Shown in pieces: positions 43,346-53,900 of a DNA stretch of 64,000 nucleotides. How positions within the stretch are numbered: the first letter of the stretch is position 1; each line of letters begins with the position of its first letter. The notes under the pieces are model-generated. The model was not told where the DNA came from, ran no database searches, and was given only the letters and a program-made list of their open reading frames with translations. The position numbers and the translations under genes are program-made. This stretch comes from Henckelia pumila (lineage: Eukaryota; Streptophyta; Magnoliopsida; Lamiales; Gesneriaceae): assembly GCF_033568475.1 (NCBI RefSeq), contig NC_133123.1, forward strand, positions 133,024,930-133,088,929, in the 5' to 3' direction.

Positions 43346-45510
43346 CAGTTGATTTCTATATCAAAATATGTATAATTATCTAACATAATCGTGAAATTAA
43401 TGGATTCATATATTAAAATATGTATAATAACATAACATAATCATTAAATCAGTTGATTTCTATATCAAAATATGTATAATTATCAAACATAATCGTGAAA
43501 TTAATTGATTCATATATTAAAATATGTATAATAACATAACATAATCATTAAATCAGTTGATTTCTATATCAAAATATGTATAATTATCTAACATAATCGT
43601 GAAATTAATGGATTCATATATTAAAATATGTATAATAACATAACATAATCATTAAATCAGTTGATTTCTATATCAAAATATGTATAATTATCTAACATAA
43701 TCGTAAAATTAATGGATTCATATATTAAAATATGTATAATAATATAACATAATCATTAAATCAGTTGATTTTTATTTCAAAATATGTATAATTATCTAAT
43801 ATAATCGTAAAATTAATTGATTCATATATTAAAATATGTATAATAACATAACATAATCATTAAATCAGTTGATTTCTATTTCAAAATATGTATAATTATC
43901 TAACATAATCGTGAAATTAATTGATTCATATATTAAAATATATATAATAACATAAAGAAAGACCTTGTTTTTCCTTCTGGGGGTTTTCTGTCCTGGACCA
44001 TAGGTAATAGCATGAATACTTTATCTCCCCTACATTTGCCGAGTGTTACTAGCATTCCTATTGTATTGGTTGGTCTTGTGCCCCATCATGGAGCTGTGAT
44101 CCCAGGAAGGTGAATAAGCAGTACATCGAGAGTAGGTCAGTGTTCCATTGGGGGATCTTGGAGGGATTTCACCTATGATCAGATCAGTGGGCAACCATAG
44201 TTTACTTGCCTCGGTTATCCAGCCTCTTTTTGACCATTTCTTTACTTATCCGCAGTTTTTTAATGCACCGCGTTCTCCAAGTGGTTGATCTTAGCTTAGC
44301 GTGCTAGCCGCTGCTTCATTTCGTATAGTGATAACCCATCTAGCTACTCTAGGTTGGGGGGTAGGTCCATTGATAATTACTTTGCCAGGTTCTAGGGGGG
44401 CTACTCTTCTTTTTTTGTCGATCAACATAATCATTAAATCAGTTGATTTTTATATCAAAATATGTATAATTATCTAACATAATCGTGAAATTAATTGATT
44501 CATATATTAAAATATGTATAATAACATAACATAATATTAAATCAGTTGATTTCTATTTCAAAATATGTATAATTATCTAACATAATCGTGAAATTAATGG
44601 ATTCATATATTAAAATATGTATAATAACATAACATAATCATTAAATCAGTTGATTTCTATTTCAAAATATGTATAATTATCTAACATAATCGTGAAATTA
44701 ATTGATTCATATATTAAAATATGTATAATAACATAACATAATCATTAAATCAGTTGATTTCTATATCAAAATATGTATAATTATCTAACATAATCGTGAA
44801 ATTAATGGATTCATATATTAAAATATGTATAATAACATAACATAATCATTAAATCAGTTGATTTCTATTTCAAAATATGTATAATTATCTAACATAATGG
44901 TGAAATTAATGGATTCATATATTAAAATATGTATAATAACATAACATAATCATTAAATCAGTTGATTTCTATATCAAAATATGTATAATTATCTAACATA
45001 ATCATGAAATTAATGGATTTATAATAACATAACATAATCATTAAATCAGTTGATTTCTATTTCAAAATATGTATAATTATCTAACATAATCGTGAATTTA
45101 ATTGATTCATATATTAAAATATGTATAATAACATAACATAATCATTAAATCAGTTGATTTCTATATCAAAATATGTATAATTATCTAACATAATCGTGAA
45201 ATTAATGGATTCATATATTAAAATATGTATAATAACATAACATAATCATTAAATCAGTTGATTTCTATTTCAAAATATGTATAATTATCTAACATAATCG
45301 TGAAATTAATTGATTCATATATTAAAATATGTATAATAACATAACATAATCATTAAATTAGTTAATTTCTATATCAAAATATGTATAATTATTTAACATA
45401 ATCGTGAAATTAATGGATTCATATCCTATATCAAAATATATATGATTATATAACATAATCGTGATATGTTATGAATTCATATATTAAAATATGTATAATA
45501 ACATAACATA
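43345..45510. repeat. 104-bp tandem satellite, right copy (~16 units, interrupted)
   Basis: Reverse complement of the 17070-18992 array with the same 104-bp unit. It is split by a 470-bp unrelated insert at 43955-44424; one unit near 45,015 is truncated. Confidence 0.95.
43955..44424. other. 470-bp foreign insert within the satellite
   Basis: The satellite reads ...AATAACATA, then unrelated sequence of near-balanced base composition, then resumes ACATAATCATT with nothing lost. There are no terminal repeats and no clear target duplication. No long ORF. Balanced composition and clean insertion resemble organelle-derived DNA captured during break repair, but I cannot identify a source gene. Confidence 0.8.
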
Positions 45511-45750
45511 ATCTCCGTGGTCTACCAAAAAATTTTCACGGTCTAACAAAAACTTTTCATGGTCTACCAAAAAATTTCTATGGTCTACCGTGGTCTACCA
45601 AAAAATTTTCATGGTCTACCAAAAAATTTCTATGGTCTACCGTGTTCTACCAAATAATTTCCATGGTCTACCAAAAACTTTTCATGGTCTACCAAAAAAT
45701 TTCTATGGTCTACCAAAAAAATTTCATGGTCTACCAAAAAATTTCTATGT
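45510..45750. repeat. TGGTAGACC minisatellite, right copy, DUF1985 side
   Basis: Reverse complement of the 16815-17070 array (units read ATGGTCTACCAAAAAATTT). Confidence 0.88.
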
Positions 45751-46738
45751 TCAACTTTTCCACATCCATTCCCTCGGTCTCATTCTGCCCTACGGCTTTG
45801 ATCTTTGCCTCCAAATCACTGAGAAAAATCTGAGACTTACCAACAAAATGTCTGGATGCAAAGACATCTTCCTCTGGTAAATCTATCGGCTCTATACCGC
45901 AATCGAGACCGGTTATTAAACAATACTCTAACATAGAAAATTTTACCGGCCTCTTGCGCACAACCATCCAAAAATCATCACTGTTATTATCAAATATCTG
46001 CCTACTCATTAGATACCAAATAATTTGACCGGAAACATTAAAATCTCGATAATACTTAACGAGATTACCAAATGGAGAGTGCTCAAAAAACGTTGCTCTC
46101 TCATTGTTGTTTAGATAGTTATGAATCTTCTCCGACGTCTCTTTATACCTCGACTCCATAGTCAATTTGACACGAAAAATTACATCCTTACCTAATTTTG
46201 TTGGCAAATGCACCTGCAAAATTCAAAAATATATGCTTTAGAATAATTAAAAAAACAAATATTAGATGAGTAGACCTAGAGAGCAATAAGCACTTGGGTC
46301 AGACCCAAGCTTGGGTCTGCCAAGAAAAGCACACGGTCTGCCAAACACTTGGCAGACCCAAGCTTGGGTCTGACCACTTTGGCCAGACCCAAACTTGTGC
46401 TTGGCAGACCCAAGCACGACGCTTTGGGTCTGCCAAGCAAAGCACTTGTGCTTGGCAGACCCGCATTGCTTGGCAGACCCCAAGCTTGGGTCTGCCAAGC
46501 ACAAGCTTGGGTCTGCCAAGCACAAGGGATTTGGTTCGACCCAGAGCTCTGGGTTTACCCAAAGCTCTGGGTCGACCCAAGCTTTGGTTGACCCTTAGCT
46601 TGGTTCGACCCAGGCATGGGGCGTTTTATCGAGATCCACGCTTGGGTCGACCAAAGGTTCACGTTTGATTAAATCCACAGACGATGAGTTTTGAAAATTA
46701 CATTTAGGAAGAAACGTTACCACTGTGTTGTCAGCCAT
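45731..46738 (-). pseudogene. DUF1985 gene of right MULE copy (C-terminus missing)
   Basis: Mirror copy of 15742-16831. Proposed exon 1 is 46738-46721 and exon 2 starts at 46213 after a TTTTGCAG acceptor. Only three residue differences from the left copy are seen over the 162-residue block (D/G in HSPF-NL, R/K in RPV-F, K/E in SDL-AK). It ends at the same point in GGTAGACC repeats, so loss of the C-terminal region predates the inverted duplication. Confidence 0.75.
46286..46655. repeat. GGGTCTGCCAAGC minisatellite, right copy
   Basis: Mirror of 15832-16272, about 370 bp versus 441 bp, showing unequal contraction or expansion since duplication. Confidence 0.9.
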
Positions 46739-47038
46739 TTGTCTCGCTTTGTTGCCAAGATTTGTCTCGCTTTGAGAAGATGAAGAGTGCGTAGAATTTT
46801 TGAGTTTAATGGAAGATTTTGTTTGATAAAGAAAGAGATTGAGAAATAGAAAATAATTTGAATGAAAAAGAAAGAGATGAAGAAGAAAGAGAGGAGAGAT
46901 AATCACGTCGCCCGTTTAAGAAGAGATTTATTATTGATTTAGAATTATAATAATAACATAGAAGGATATATAAGTAATTTTAAACATGAATCCTTTTTTT
47001 TAAATAAGTTAGAAATGAATCTCTTCTCCCTAAATTTC

Positions 47039-47070
47039 CCCCAAAGTAATCATATGTTTTTAACCAGCCC
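47039..47070 (-). repeat. MULE terminal inverted repeat, outer (right) end of right copy
   Basis: CCCCAAAGTAATCATATG followed by TTTTTAACCAGCCC. It matches 29854-29885 in reverse complement with no mismatch and is followed at once by the candidate target duplication. Confidence 0.88.
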
Positions 47071-47081
47071 GCTAACAAAGG
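47071..47081. other. Candidate MULE target site duplication, right copy
   Basis: GCTAACAAAGG directly follows the right terminal inverted repeat (ends AACCAGCCC at 47070) and pairs with 15431-15441. Confidence 0.72.
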
Positions 47082-47395
47082 TGGAGACTTTTTGTGTTCG
47101 TTTCGACGTGTGACGTGTCACATCATCGGGGTCGGCGAATTTTTCCAAAAATCTGCCCAAAGATGATTGTAAATTACACTTTGCCCCCTCAACTACACAC
47201 GAAATACCTTTTCTTCTCTGAATTTATAAATCTACGTGACCAAAAAACAGAGGATCCATTGTGGTTAAAAGTTCCAAGTTCCAACGCCATATAAACTGAA
47301 AGCTTCTGCCGGCAAAAACAAGAACGTAATAAACTGTTGAAATCAGGTGCCCACAAACAGTTAGTTCCTTTTTTGCAGATATAAAATTCAAGAAA
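47082..47395 (+). promoter_or_regulatory. Remaining promoter / 5' UTR of the phosphopantetheinyl transferase gene
   Basis: Unique sequence between the MULE end and the start codon. It carries two ACGTG cores in close succession (about 47,105-47,118), the core of G-box/ABRE elements bound by bZIP factors. Before the MULE insertion this stretch would have been joined to 15,297-15,441 as a ~450-bp shared divergent promoter. Confidence 0.5.
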
Positions 47396-50306
47396 ATGGA
47401 GGTGGCAAAGGGGGTTCAGAGATGGGCTGTTGACATATCCAAGTGGAATCCTTCTGTCAATCACTTGTCTTTTTTCATTTCCCTTCTTCCTCAGCTTGAG
47501 CACTCCTCCATCAATAGGTAATCTTTATGTCGTGTGTGCCTCAATTTTTCCATTTTCTCATTGTATTCAACTAGTTTGCTTTATTTGAAGAGCTTACTGT
47601 ATGCGGCTCCTTGGACACAGAATTTCGAATTTGACGTGCTTGTTCTGAAAATACATCCAGTATCCATGAGCTAGAATCATAAATCGGCCATGATCCTATT
47701 TGTTGAATTTTTGTCCATTTTTTTCAAAAAGAAAAATCCTGTTCTTAACTCATAGAGTCGAAAAGAAAATCTTGCAGTGGAGTATGAACTGTCTGAACCA
47801 TTGATTACTTCATGTTAAGAAAGTGGCAATGGATATGTTGGTGAGCTCGATTCTTTGATTTATCAGGTTTGTGAAATTGGAGGATCGAAAACGTGCTCTA
47901 GTAAGCCGGTTGTTGCAGTATTCACTTGTGCATCAAATACTAGGGATCCCATTTGATGAAATCATCATTAGGCGCACGGCGGAGGGAAAACCTTATTTGG
48001 TATATTAACACCTTGATCAAAGTATTGTTACTTCTGGCTTGTGCTAAGCTTCAAGTTTTTGTTCAGGATTGGGATAAAACTATTGATGTTTAAGGATAAA
48101 ACTATACATTGAGCTAATGTTGTGAAGTTAGCTCCTGTTCTCTTTTCTTTCTCATTTCGGTTGGGTGGTTCAAACTAAATGAAAGAAATGCAAAAACTTC
48201 TATTCGATGGGCAATCAGGTAGGAGTGAATAGCTTGGGTCTTGGTATACATCTGTTGTTTCTTCCATTAATATATTGATCTACAATGCAATAATGGTTCT
48301 GAGAACGAATATATCTTTGTTCGAGTCTGCTTGTGTTGTAGGCTTGTAGCTCTATGATTTGTCTCATCACTTATGAATTATGATTTGATTTAGAGAGCAA
48401 TTTGAGGCATGGTCAAGAAAAGTTTCTATCATAGCGAGTGCAAATGTCAGAGTTACTAGGCCGGGGAATGGGGATACAACTAATTTTATCTATTACAAGC
48501 TGGGCCTTTTATTCTCTATCTTAAGTTGATATGGAAAAAAAAAGAAGAGTACAATGAATGCCAGCTTGATCTCAAAGAAAATGTCAAGGTCTTTGAGATG
48601 CTTTCCTAGGATTGTGGGATATTTATGAAATACTCAAAGGCTGAATGAATCATCATAGGATCCATTTACCCTTCACAAGGTGACTCGGCATGATGTTTTG
48701 AGCCGGATACCCTGGCATAGTAATTTTTTTCCTTTTCATTATCATTCTAGACAAGAGCTTATTAAAACTTCTCAATGTAATTTGTTGAAAAGGGAATCTC
48801 TCCACCATGAATGAATAGGAACTGGTTTGCAAGGTTTTCATCATTTTATTTTTGTTGCATTTGTAAACAGCAAGATAGCATGCATACTCACCACCGCACA
48901 ATACATGAATATATTAAAATATTTACATGAGTGTGTGCATAAAGTTTCCGTATTTACTTTTGCTAGGTTTGTGCAAACCCGGAGATTGGATTTCCAAATT
49001 TTAATTTTAATGCATCCCATCATGGCGACTACGTTGCAATAGCATCAGAACCTATATGTCTGGTGGGTTTAGATATCGTTTCTCATTCCATTCCTGTAAA
49101 TGAAACAGCTCAGGAGTTCATTCAAAACTTCTCTTCATACTTCTCTAGTTTAGAATGGTATCATGTCATCAGTGCTAGCTCTTCGGAGGAGAAGCTGAAA
49201 ATATTTTACCGGTAAGCTAATTTCAGTATCAATATCCTTGTATAACAAGTATATTAGTGTCTTGATGTAATTTTAGAATCCCAAAATACCCCTCTTTCTT
49301 TCATTGTTTTCAACGAAAATTGTAATTTATGAAAAACAAAATCTAAAAAACTCATTAAAATTTAAAAATCATAAATTTTTTCATTTTTTTTATAAAAAGA
49401 GTACTTACGGAAAATTAGAGCATTCAAATCATCAGCGATACCAATGCTAATTGCTATGCATCAATTATTGTGGCGCATAAGTAATTAGACATGACAGCGG
49501 GTGAAATTATTGCTCTCGTGAGTGTTTTTTCAGTAATCAAAGGGATTGATTACACTCATAAAATGAAAACTTTTTCACTCTCAATCTTGCAGATATTGGT
49601 GTCTGAAAGAAGCTTATGTCAAGGCCTTAGGTACTGGTGTAGGTTACAAGTTGGACGATGTTGAATTCCACCACAACGGGTGGAAAAACATATCCGCCAA
49701 AGTCGCGGGAAATGAGTTGAAGGATTGGAAATTCTGGCTGCTAGAACTGGACCAACACCATTCGGTTAGTTTTCAGAGTTTCCCGTTGCTTATATTTTCA
49801 AAATTATTTCCTAGACAAATTAATATGTAGCAGTCCTTTTTTGCTGAAAAGATATAAGTTTTCCCCGAGTTCTTTCTTTCATTTGTTCTACAATAATTTA
49901 TTTGCTTGAGGTAACAAATCTCAGGCTACATGATGTAAGTAGTTTGTAGATTTTTCGGATGTTACACTAGTTGGTCTATCCTGAGCAGTGCTTGTTTTAT
50001 TGTTAAACCATGTTGATTGGCTCTTGATCAAGGGTTTTAAATTTCTTGCTGTAGTTGTCCATCGCCAGAGGCCATCCAAGAACAGCCACCTCTAGTTACA
50101 AGAGCACGCTAAAACAGACAGAATTTGACAAGGACATGTACAGCATGGGATTACATCTTCCAAATTCGAGTTTCATGTTTCTGACTGTCGAGGATCTTGT
50201 ACCAGTTCAGCGTAAGCCGGAAGGGTTATCTCTTGATTTATCCAGAAACCATCTTGGATCCCAAAATGGTGACGATGATGAGAATGCCATGTTTTCGGAG
50301 TTATAA
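47396..50306 (+). CDS. 4'-phosphopantetheinyl transferase (Sfp type)
   Basis: Five exons: 47396-47517, 47867-47999, 48967-49211, 49593-49764, 50055-50306 (924 nt, 307 residues), all with GT/AG introns and continuous frame. The enzyme family moves the phosphopantetheine arm of coenzyme A onto a serine of acyl carrier proteins. Signatures: NFNASHHGDYVAIA, the metal-binding GLDIVSH, and FYRYWCLKEAYVKALGTG (the W-x-x-KEA-x-x-K motif). ATG 47396 gives MEVAKGVQRWAVDISKW, a normal N-terminus for the family; I see no clear organelle transit peptide. AATAAA at 50402-50407 is a plausible poly(A) signal. It was divergent with the phosphatase gene before the MULE insertion and is convergent with the next gene. 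Confidence 0.93.
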
Positions 50307-50950
50307 GTTTGATTTTGGCTGCCATATCTATTGTATAGCTCAGTCTATGAAGGTAAAAGTCTGCAACATGGACTGTCCAAAAATCATATATAATGCTAGA
50401 TAATAAAAAGGCTTGGGAATTGGAGAGTTAAAACAACTGAAATTAACCTTGAATATAAAAGTAACAGAGTTGGAAAAAGGTGAACGAAATTTTGGCGTTA
50501 ATTAAGGATTTTTCAACTCGTATACTTTACATTGCAGCCATTTGTTAACACCCTTTAAACAAAAAAATTGGCAACATAAAGATGAGCTCGATATCATCTC
50601 CTTGCCCCCACAATGTGGTGCATTTAGTTGGTACTTGCACCAAGCAAAATACGGTGATCAGAAACGATCAGGTACAAAAATGAGATGCCATTGAACAGTT
50701 ATAATGTTTATTCCCAAAGAAAATTGTCTGGAATACAGGGAAAACTAGGATATTCTAACATTCTAGCAGGGTACAGAAAAAGAATTGCATACTTACAACA
50801 GCCCATTTTGGCCAGGACATATCTTAAAAACTGCAACCATACCCTACCCTACCCTACCCTCCCTCCACGGCTCGAGCGAAAAAAGGACAAAGAAAAAGGC
50901 ACCGCTAGCCAGTCAAGTATATACGCAAGCTGTACAAGGCAATGCTACAA
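50307..50950. other. Convergent intergenic region (two 3' ends)
   Basis: Contains the 3' UTRs of the plus-strand transferase and the minus-strand gene. A run of CCCTA repeats near 50,845-50,862 (ACCCTACCCTACCCTACCCT) resembles a short telomere-like or simple repeat. No gene seen. Confidence 0.6.
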
Positions 50951-53900
50951 TCAAAATATATCTGCAAGCTCATCCATAGGAGTTGGAAGGCCAATAAAAT
51001 CATGTTCTTGGCCTGTTTCCTCATCTAAATTGAACCAAGAATTGAAATCCTGTGGCACACCAACCTCGGCATCTATGCCTAGATCCTCTATACCGTTGAT
51101 ATAATTTAATGGCAAGTTTGTGGCGTCCACTGATTCTTTTGTTTCTTTTGATGAATTTGGGGGGACGTTACCTGTCGATTTAAATCTAATGTCTCGTTTC
51201 CTGTTGCCAACATCATTGGCTGAGTCACCAGAAACGCTGGCCGAGGTACAGATTGGATTTGTGGTGTCTGTGAGTTTATTGACAAACCCATTTCCTGATG
51301 TACAAAGTTGAGCAGTTTTCTGCTTGGGCTTCGATTTTGTTTTCCGGTCACCTTTAGAGCTGGCCAAAGATGACCTCCCAGCTTTGGTGACGGTGTTTCT
51401 GGTTGAAGTGTCTCTATCTCTGTCCCTTTCACTTCTCTTGCCCTTCGTACCGCCCAAACTGCCAAGAGCAGGTGTGGCTCTAATGGCAGCCCCCCCAACA
51501 TCATCAAGCAATACTTCTTTTTTCTTCCCTCTGTTTGATATGGGCCCTTTTTTAGCAAATGCATGATCAGATTGATGAGTCAAAGTTGCAAAAGCATCCG
51601 ATGAAACACCATCTGCATAGCCATCAAAAGAATAGTCTGTTAAAATAGTGTCGAACGATGTTAAAAGAACATTTTCTAGACATGTTAAACAAAATTCGGA
51701 AAAATATGAGCATGGCAGAAGGAATGCAAATCGGTATAACCAAGTTGTCAAATGCTATTTTAAGAAACTAGAAAATGTCAAATGCTAAGTTGTGCACGAT
51801 TTAACTGCTTACTTACCCTTAGCAACTCCCAGGTTAGAAAGCGGCTCTGTTTCGAAGGACCGAGGTGGAGTAGCATGAATGATTTCTCGTAGTGGAGGCT
51901 CAGAAAAACAGCTAGCCCCTGAATCTTCAAACATCCGACATCTTGCGAGGGACCTCTTGACAAAAGCCAAAGCAAATTGTTTCGATACTTTAGCAATCCC
52001 ATGTTTAGAAGCAAAGCTTCCTTTGGTAGCCTGCCAATCATTCCAAAGTCATATTCCACTTTTCTATGAAAAAAGCTATGAAAAAATTCACTACATAAGA
52101 ACTACTGCAGAAAGTGTATTCGAGAATTCTCTGGCAATTTGAAACAGCAAAATGAAAAACTTTTGAGTTTTTCCAGTTTGCATAACAGAGTGAAAGTCAA
52201 AACTGCCCATAGATGCAATGATGGCATGAAAATGCTAGTATTGATTATTGAATGCGATGAAACAAGGCAAAGCATTTTCTCAGAACATAGTTGTAAAAAT
52301 TTTACCTATAACAGTCATATGATTGCTAATCAGCAGTTCGCTATTTACATGGAGAACCAACATTTGGGTAAATTGGTTCTCCTAAAATAACCAGAAAGTG
52401 TACATTTAGTCTTTTATAGTTATAATGAAACAAAGGAAAATCGCAAGTGCTATGTCATCTATCACACGCCAGGCCCAGGCCCGCGCCTGGACAGCACAAT
52501 GGACCCTATAGCAACTGCTTCGTATCCATCATTCCATCCTCGCTTTACAGAAATGGTTAACCCAAATTGCTATAGAAATCAACTGTATATAATATAACTC
52601 ATTTTAAATCTTCAATTTTACTCATGTGAGACAAGGTGTATATATATATATATGAGTAATTTTCAGCTGCCCAACCATTACTGCCCAACTCGTCCCCGAC
52701 CACTAAAACCAGCTACCGGGTTTTAGTTGTTTTTTTAAAAAAAAATTCGTATCACTAAAACCCTCTACCGGGTTTTAGTTGTCGGGATGAGTTGGGCATC
52801 ATTGGTTGGGCAGTTGAAAATTTCTATATATATATAAAGAGTCAAATGACTAAAAAAAAGTCTCGTACAAATTGCAGTTTAATGAAAAATGTACGTGTCA
52901 ATACAGTTTGAAGGCCTTTGAGGCTAGTCGAGGGACAGGCTCAAAGTAATTAACACTCACCAAAAGTTTCTTGTATGACAACTCAATAAGTCTGTCCATT
53001 GCAACCTGCTCAGGTTCACTGCATAACCACCAAAAATTATATCTTATTACATGATTCAAACATTATTTTATCTCGTTAGTGACCCCTAATGCTCATGAAG
53101 TTCAATACATAGTACTTTACCATCTTCCATCATTCTTGGCTTCTCGAACAGCCTTGCATATTTTATCCAAGGAAATCTTCTTCTTTCCGTTCTGAAGAAA
53201 GGAGCACAAATTGCAAAAATGTTTACTCAGTAACTAATAGAAAATGAATGTAATAACATAATGATCCATACGACAAAGAAAACCGAGGAAGCAATAACTT
53301 GAGCATAATCAATAAAAAGGGAACTTATCAAAATGGTCTGATGCAAGATTACCTTTTCAAGAAGCCCCCTCTCTAATTGAACAATATCCTGGTTAATTGG
53401 CTCGTCTTCTTTATCATCTAAGTCAGGCTGCGATACAGAAACAATTTAGAAATGCATATATTTATTTCTATCATAAAATATGAATGTAGAGGTAAAGTTT
53501 TTGCATTGTTAATGCCCACAATCTGTTCATTGGTGTGTGAAATGAGATGGGTATTTTTGGAAATTGCAGGAAAAAATCAAGGGCAATATGGGGAATAAAA
53601 TTGTATTATTACAATTAATTATCATATCATTAATGCCAGAGAAGATAATAATGTTTATTACCACTAACATATCAATATGAATATCATCTTTAATTCAATT
53701 ATATGGATAATTGGCTATTAAACAAGTGATCTTACATGCGGATGACAAAGCATGTGCTCTTTACTGGTATTAGAAAAAATTCTAGTTCAAAGCGTAACAA
53801 AATATATTATATAATTCCAAGTTTCAGTATATCTTTCAAATTGTGCAATTCATACAGAGAAATCAATGAAATTTAACAGAAGTAGGTGGAGGGTAATGAA

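Larger units (their letters stand above)
15442..47070. mobile_element. 31.6-kb inverted composite of two MULE copies (giant imperfect palindrome)
   Basis: Sequence read inward from 15,442 matches the reverse complement read inward from ~47,037, all the way to the centre near 29,864. Matching landmarks include the DUF1985 gene, minisatellites, 104-bp satellite, transposase gene and T-rich/A-rich central stem. The arms differ by about 1% in the DUF1985 exon (about 6 of 489 bases by eye), by satellite length, by a 470-bp insert, and by one different Ty3 element each. The outer flanks carry a 10/11 match (15431-15441 and 47071-47081), consistent with a MULE target duplication for the whole structure. 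Confidence 0.9.
29854..47070 (+). mobile_element. Right MULE copy with both terminal inverted repeats (carries Ty3 element 3)
   Basis: It is bounded by perfect 32-bp inverted termini (29854-29885 and 47039-47070). Without element 3 it is about 7.3 kb. It holds a transposase gene (+) from the centre outward and a DUF1985 gene (-) from the outer end inward, a convergent two-gene layout like that of maize MuDR (mudrA/mudrB), with repeats between them. Confidence 0.87.

Noticed and set aside
15431-47081. Pure assembly artefact (unsplit hairpin read) as explanation of the palindrome
   Set aside because: The arms differ by about 1% substitutions, array lengths and two different nested retrotransposons with proper target duplications; a read artefact would give identical arms. 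Not fully excluded without reads.
50840-50865. Interstitial telomere repeat
   Set aside because: Only about four CCCTA units, not the plant CCCTAAA heptamer.
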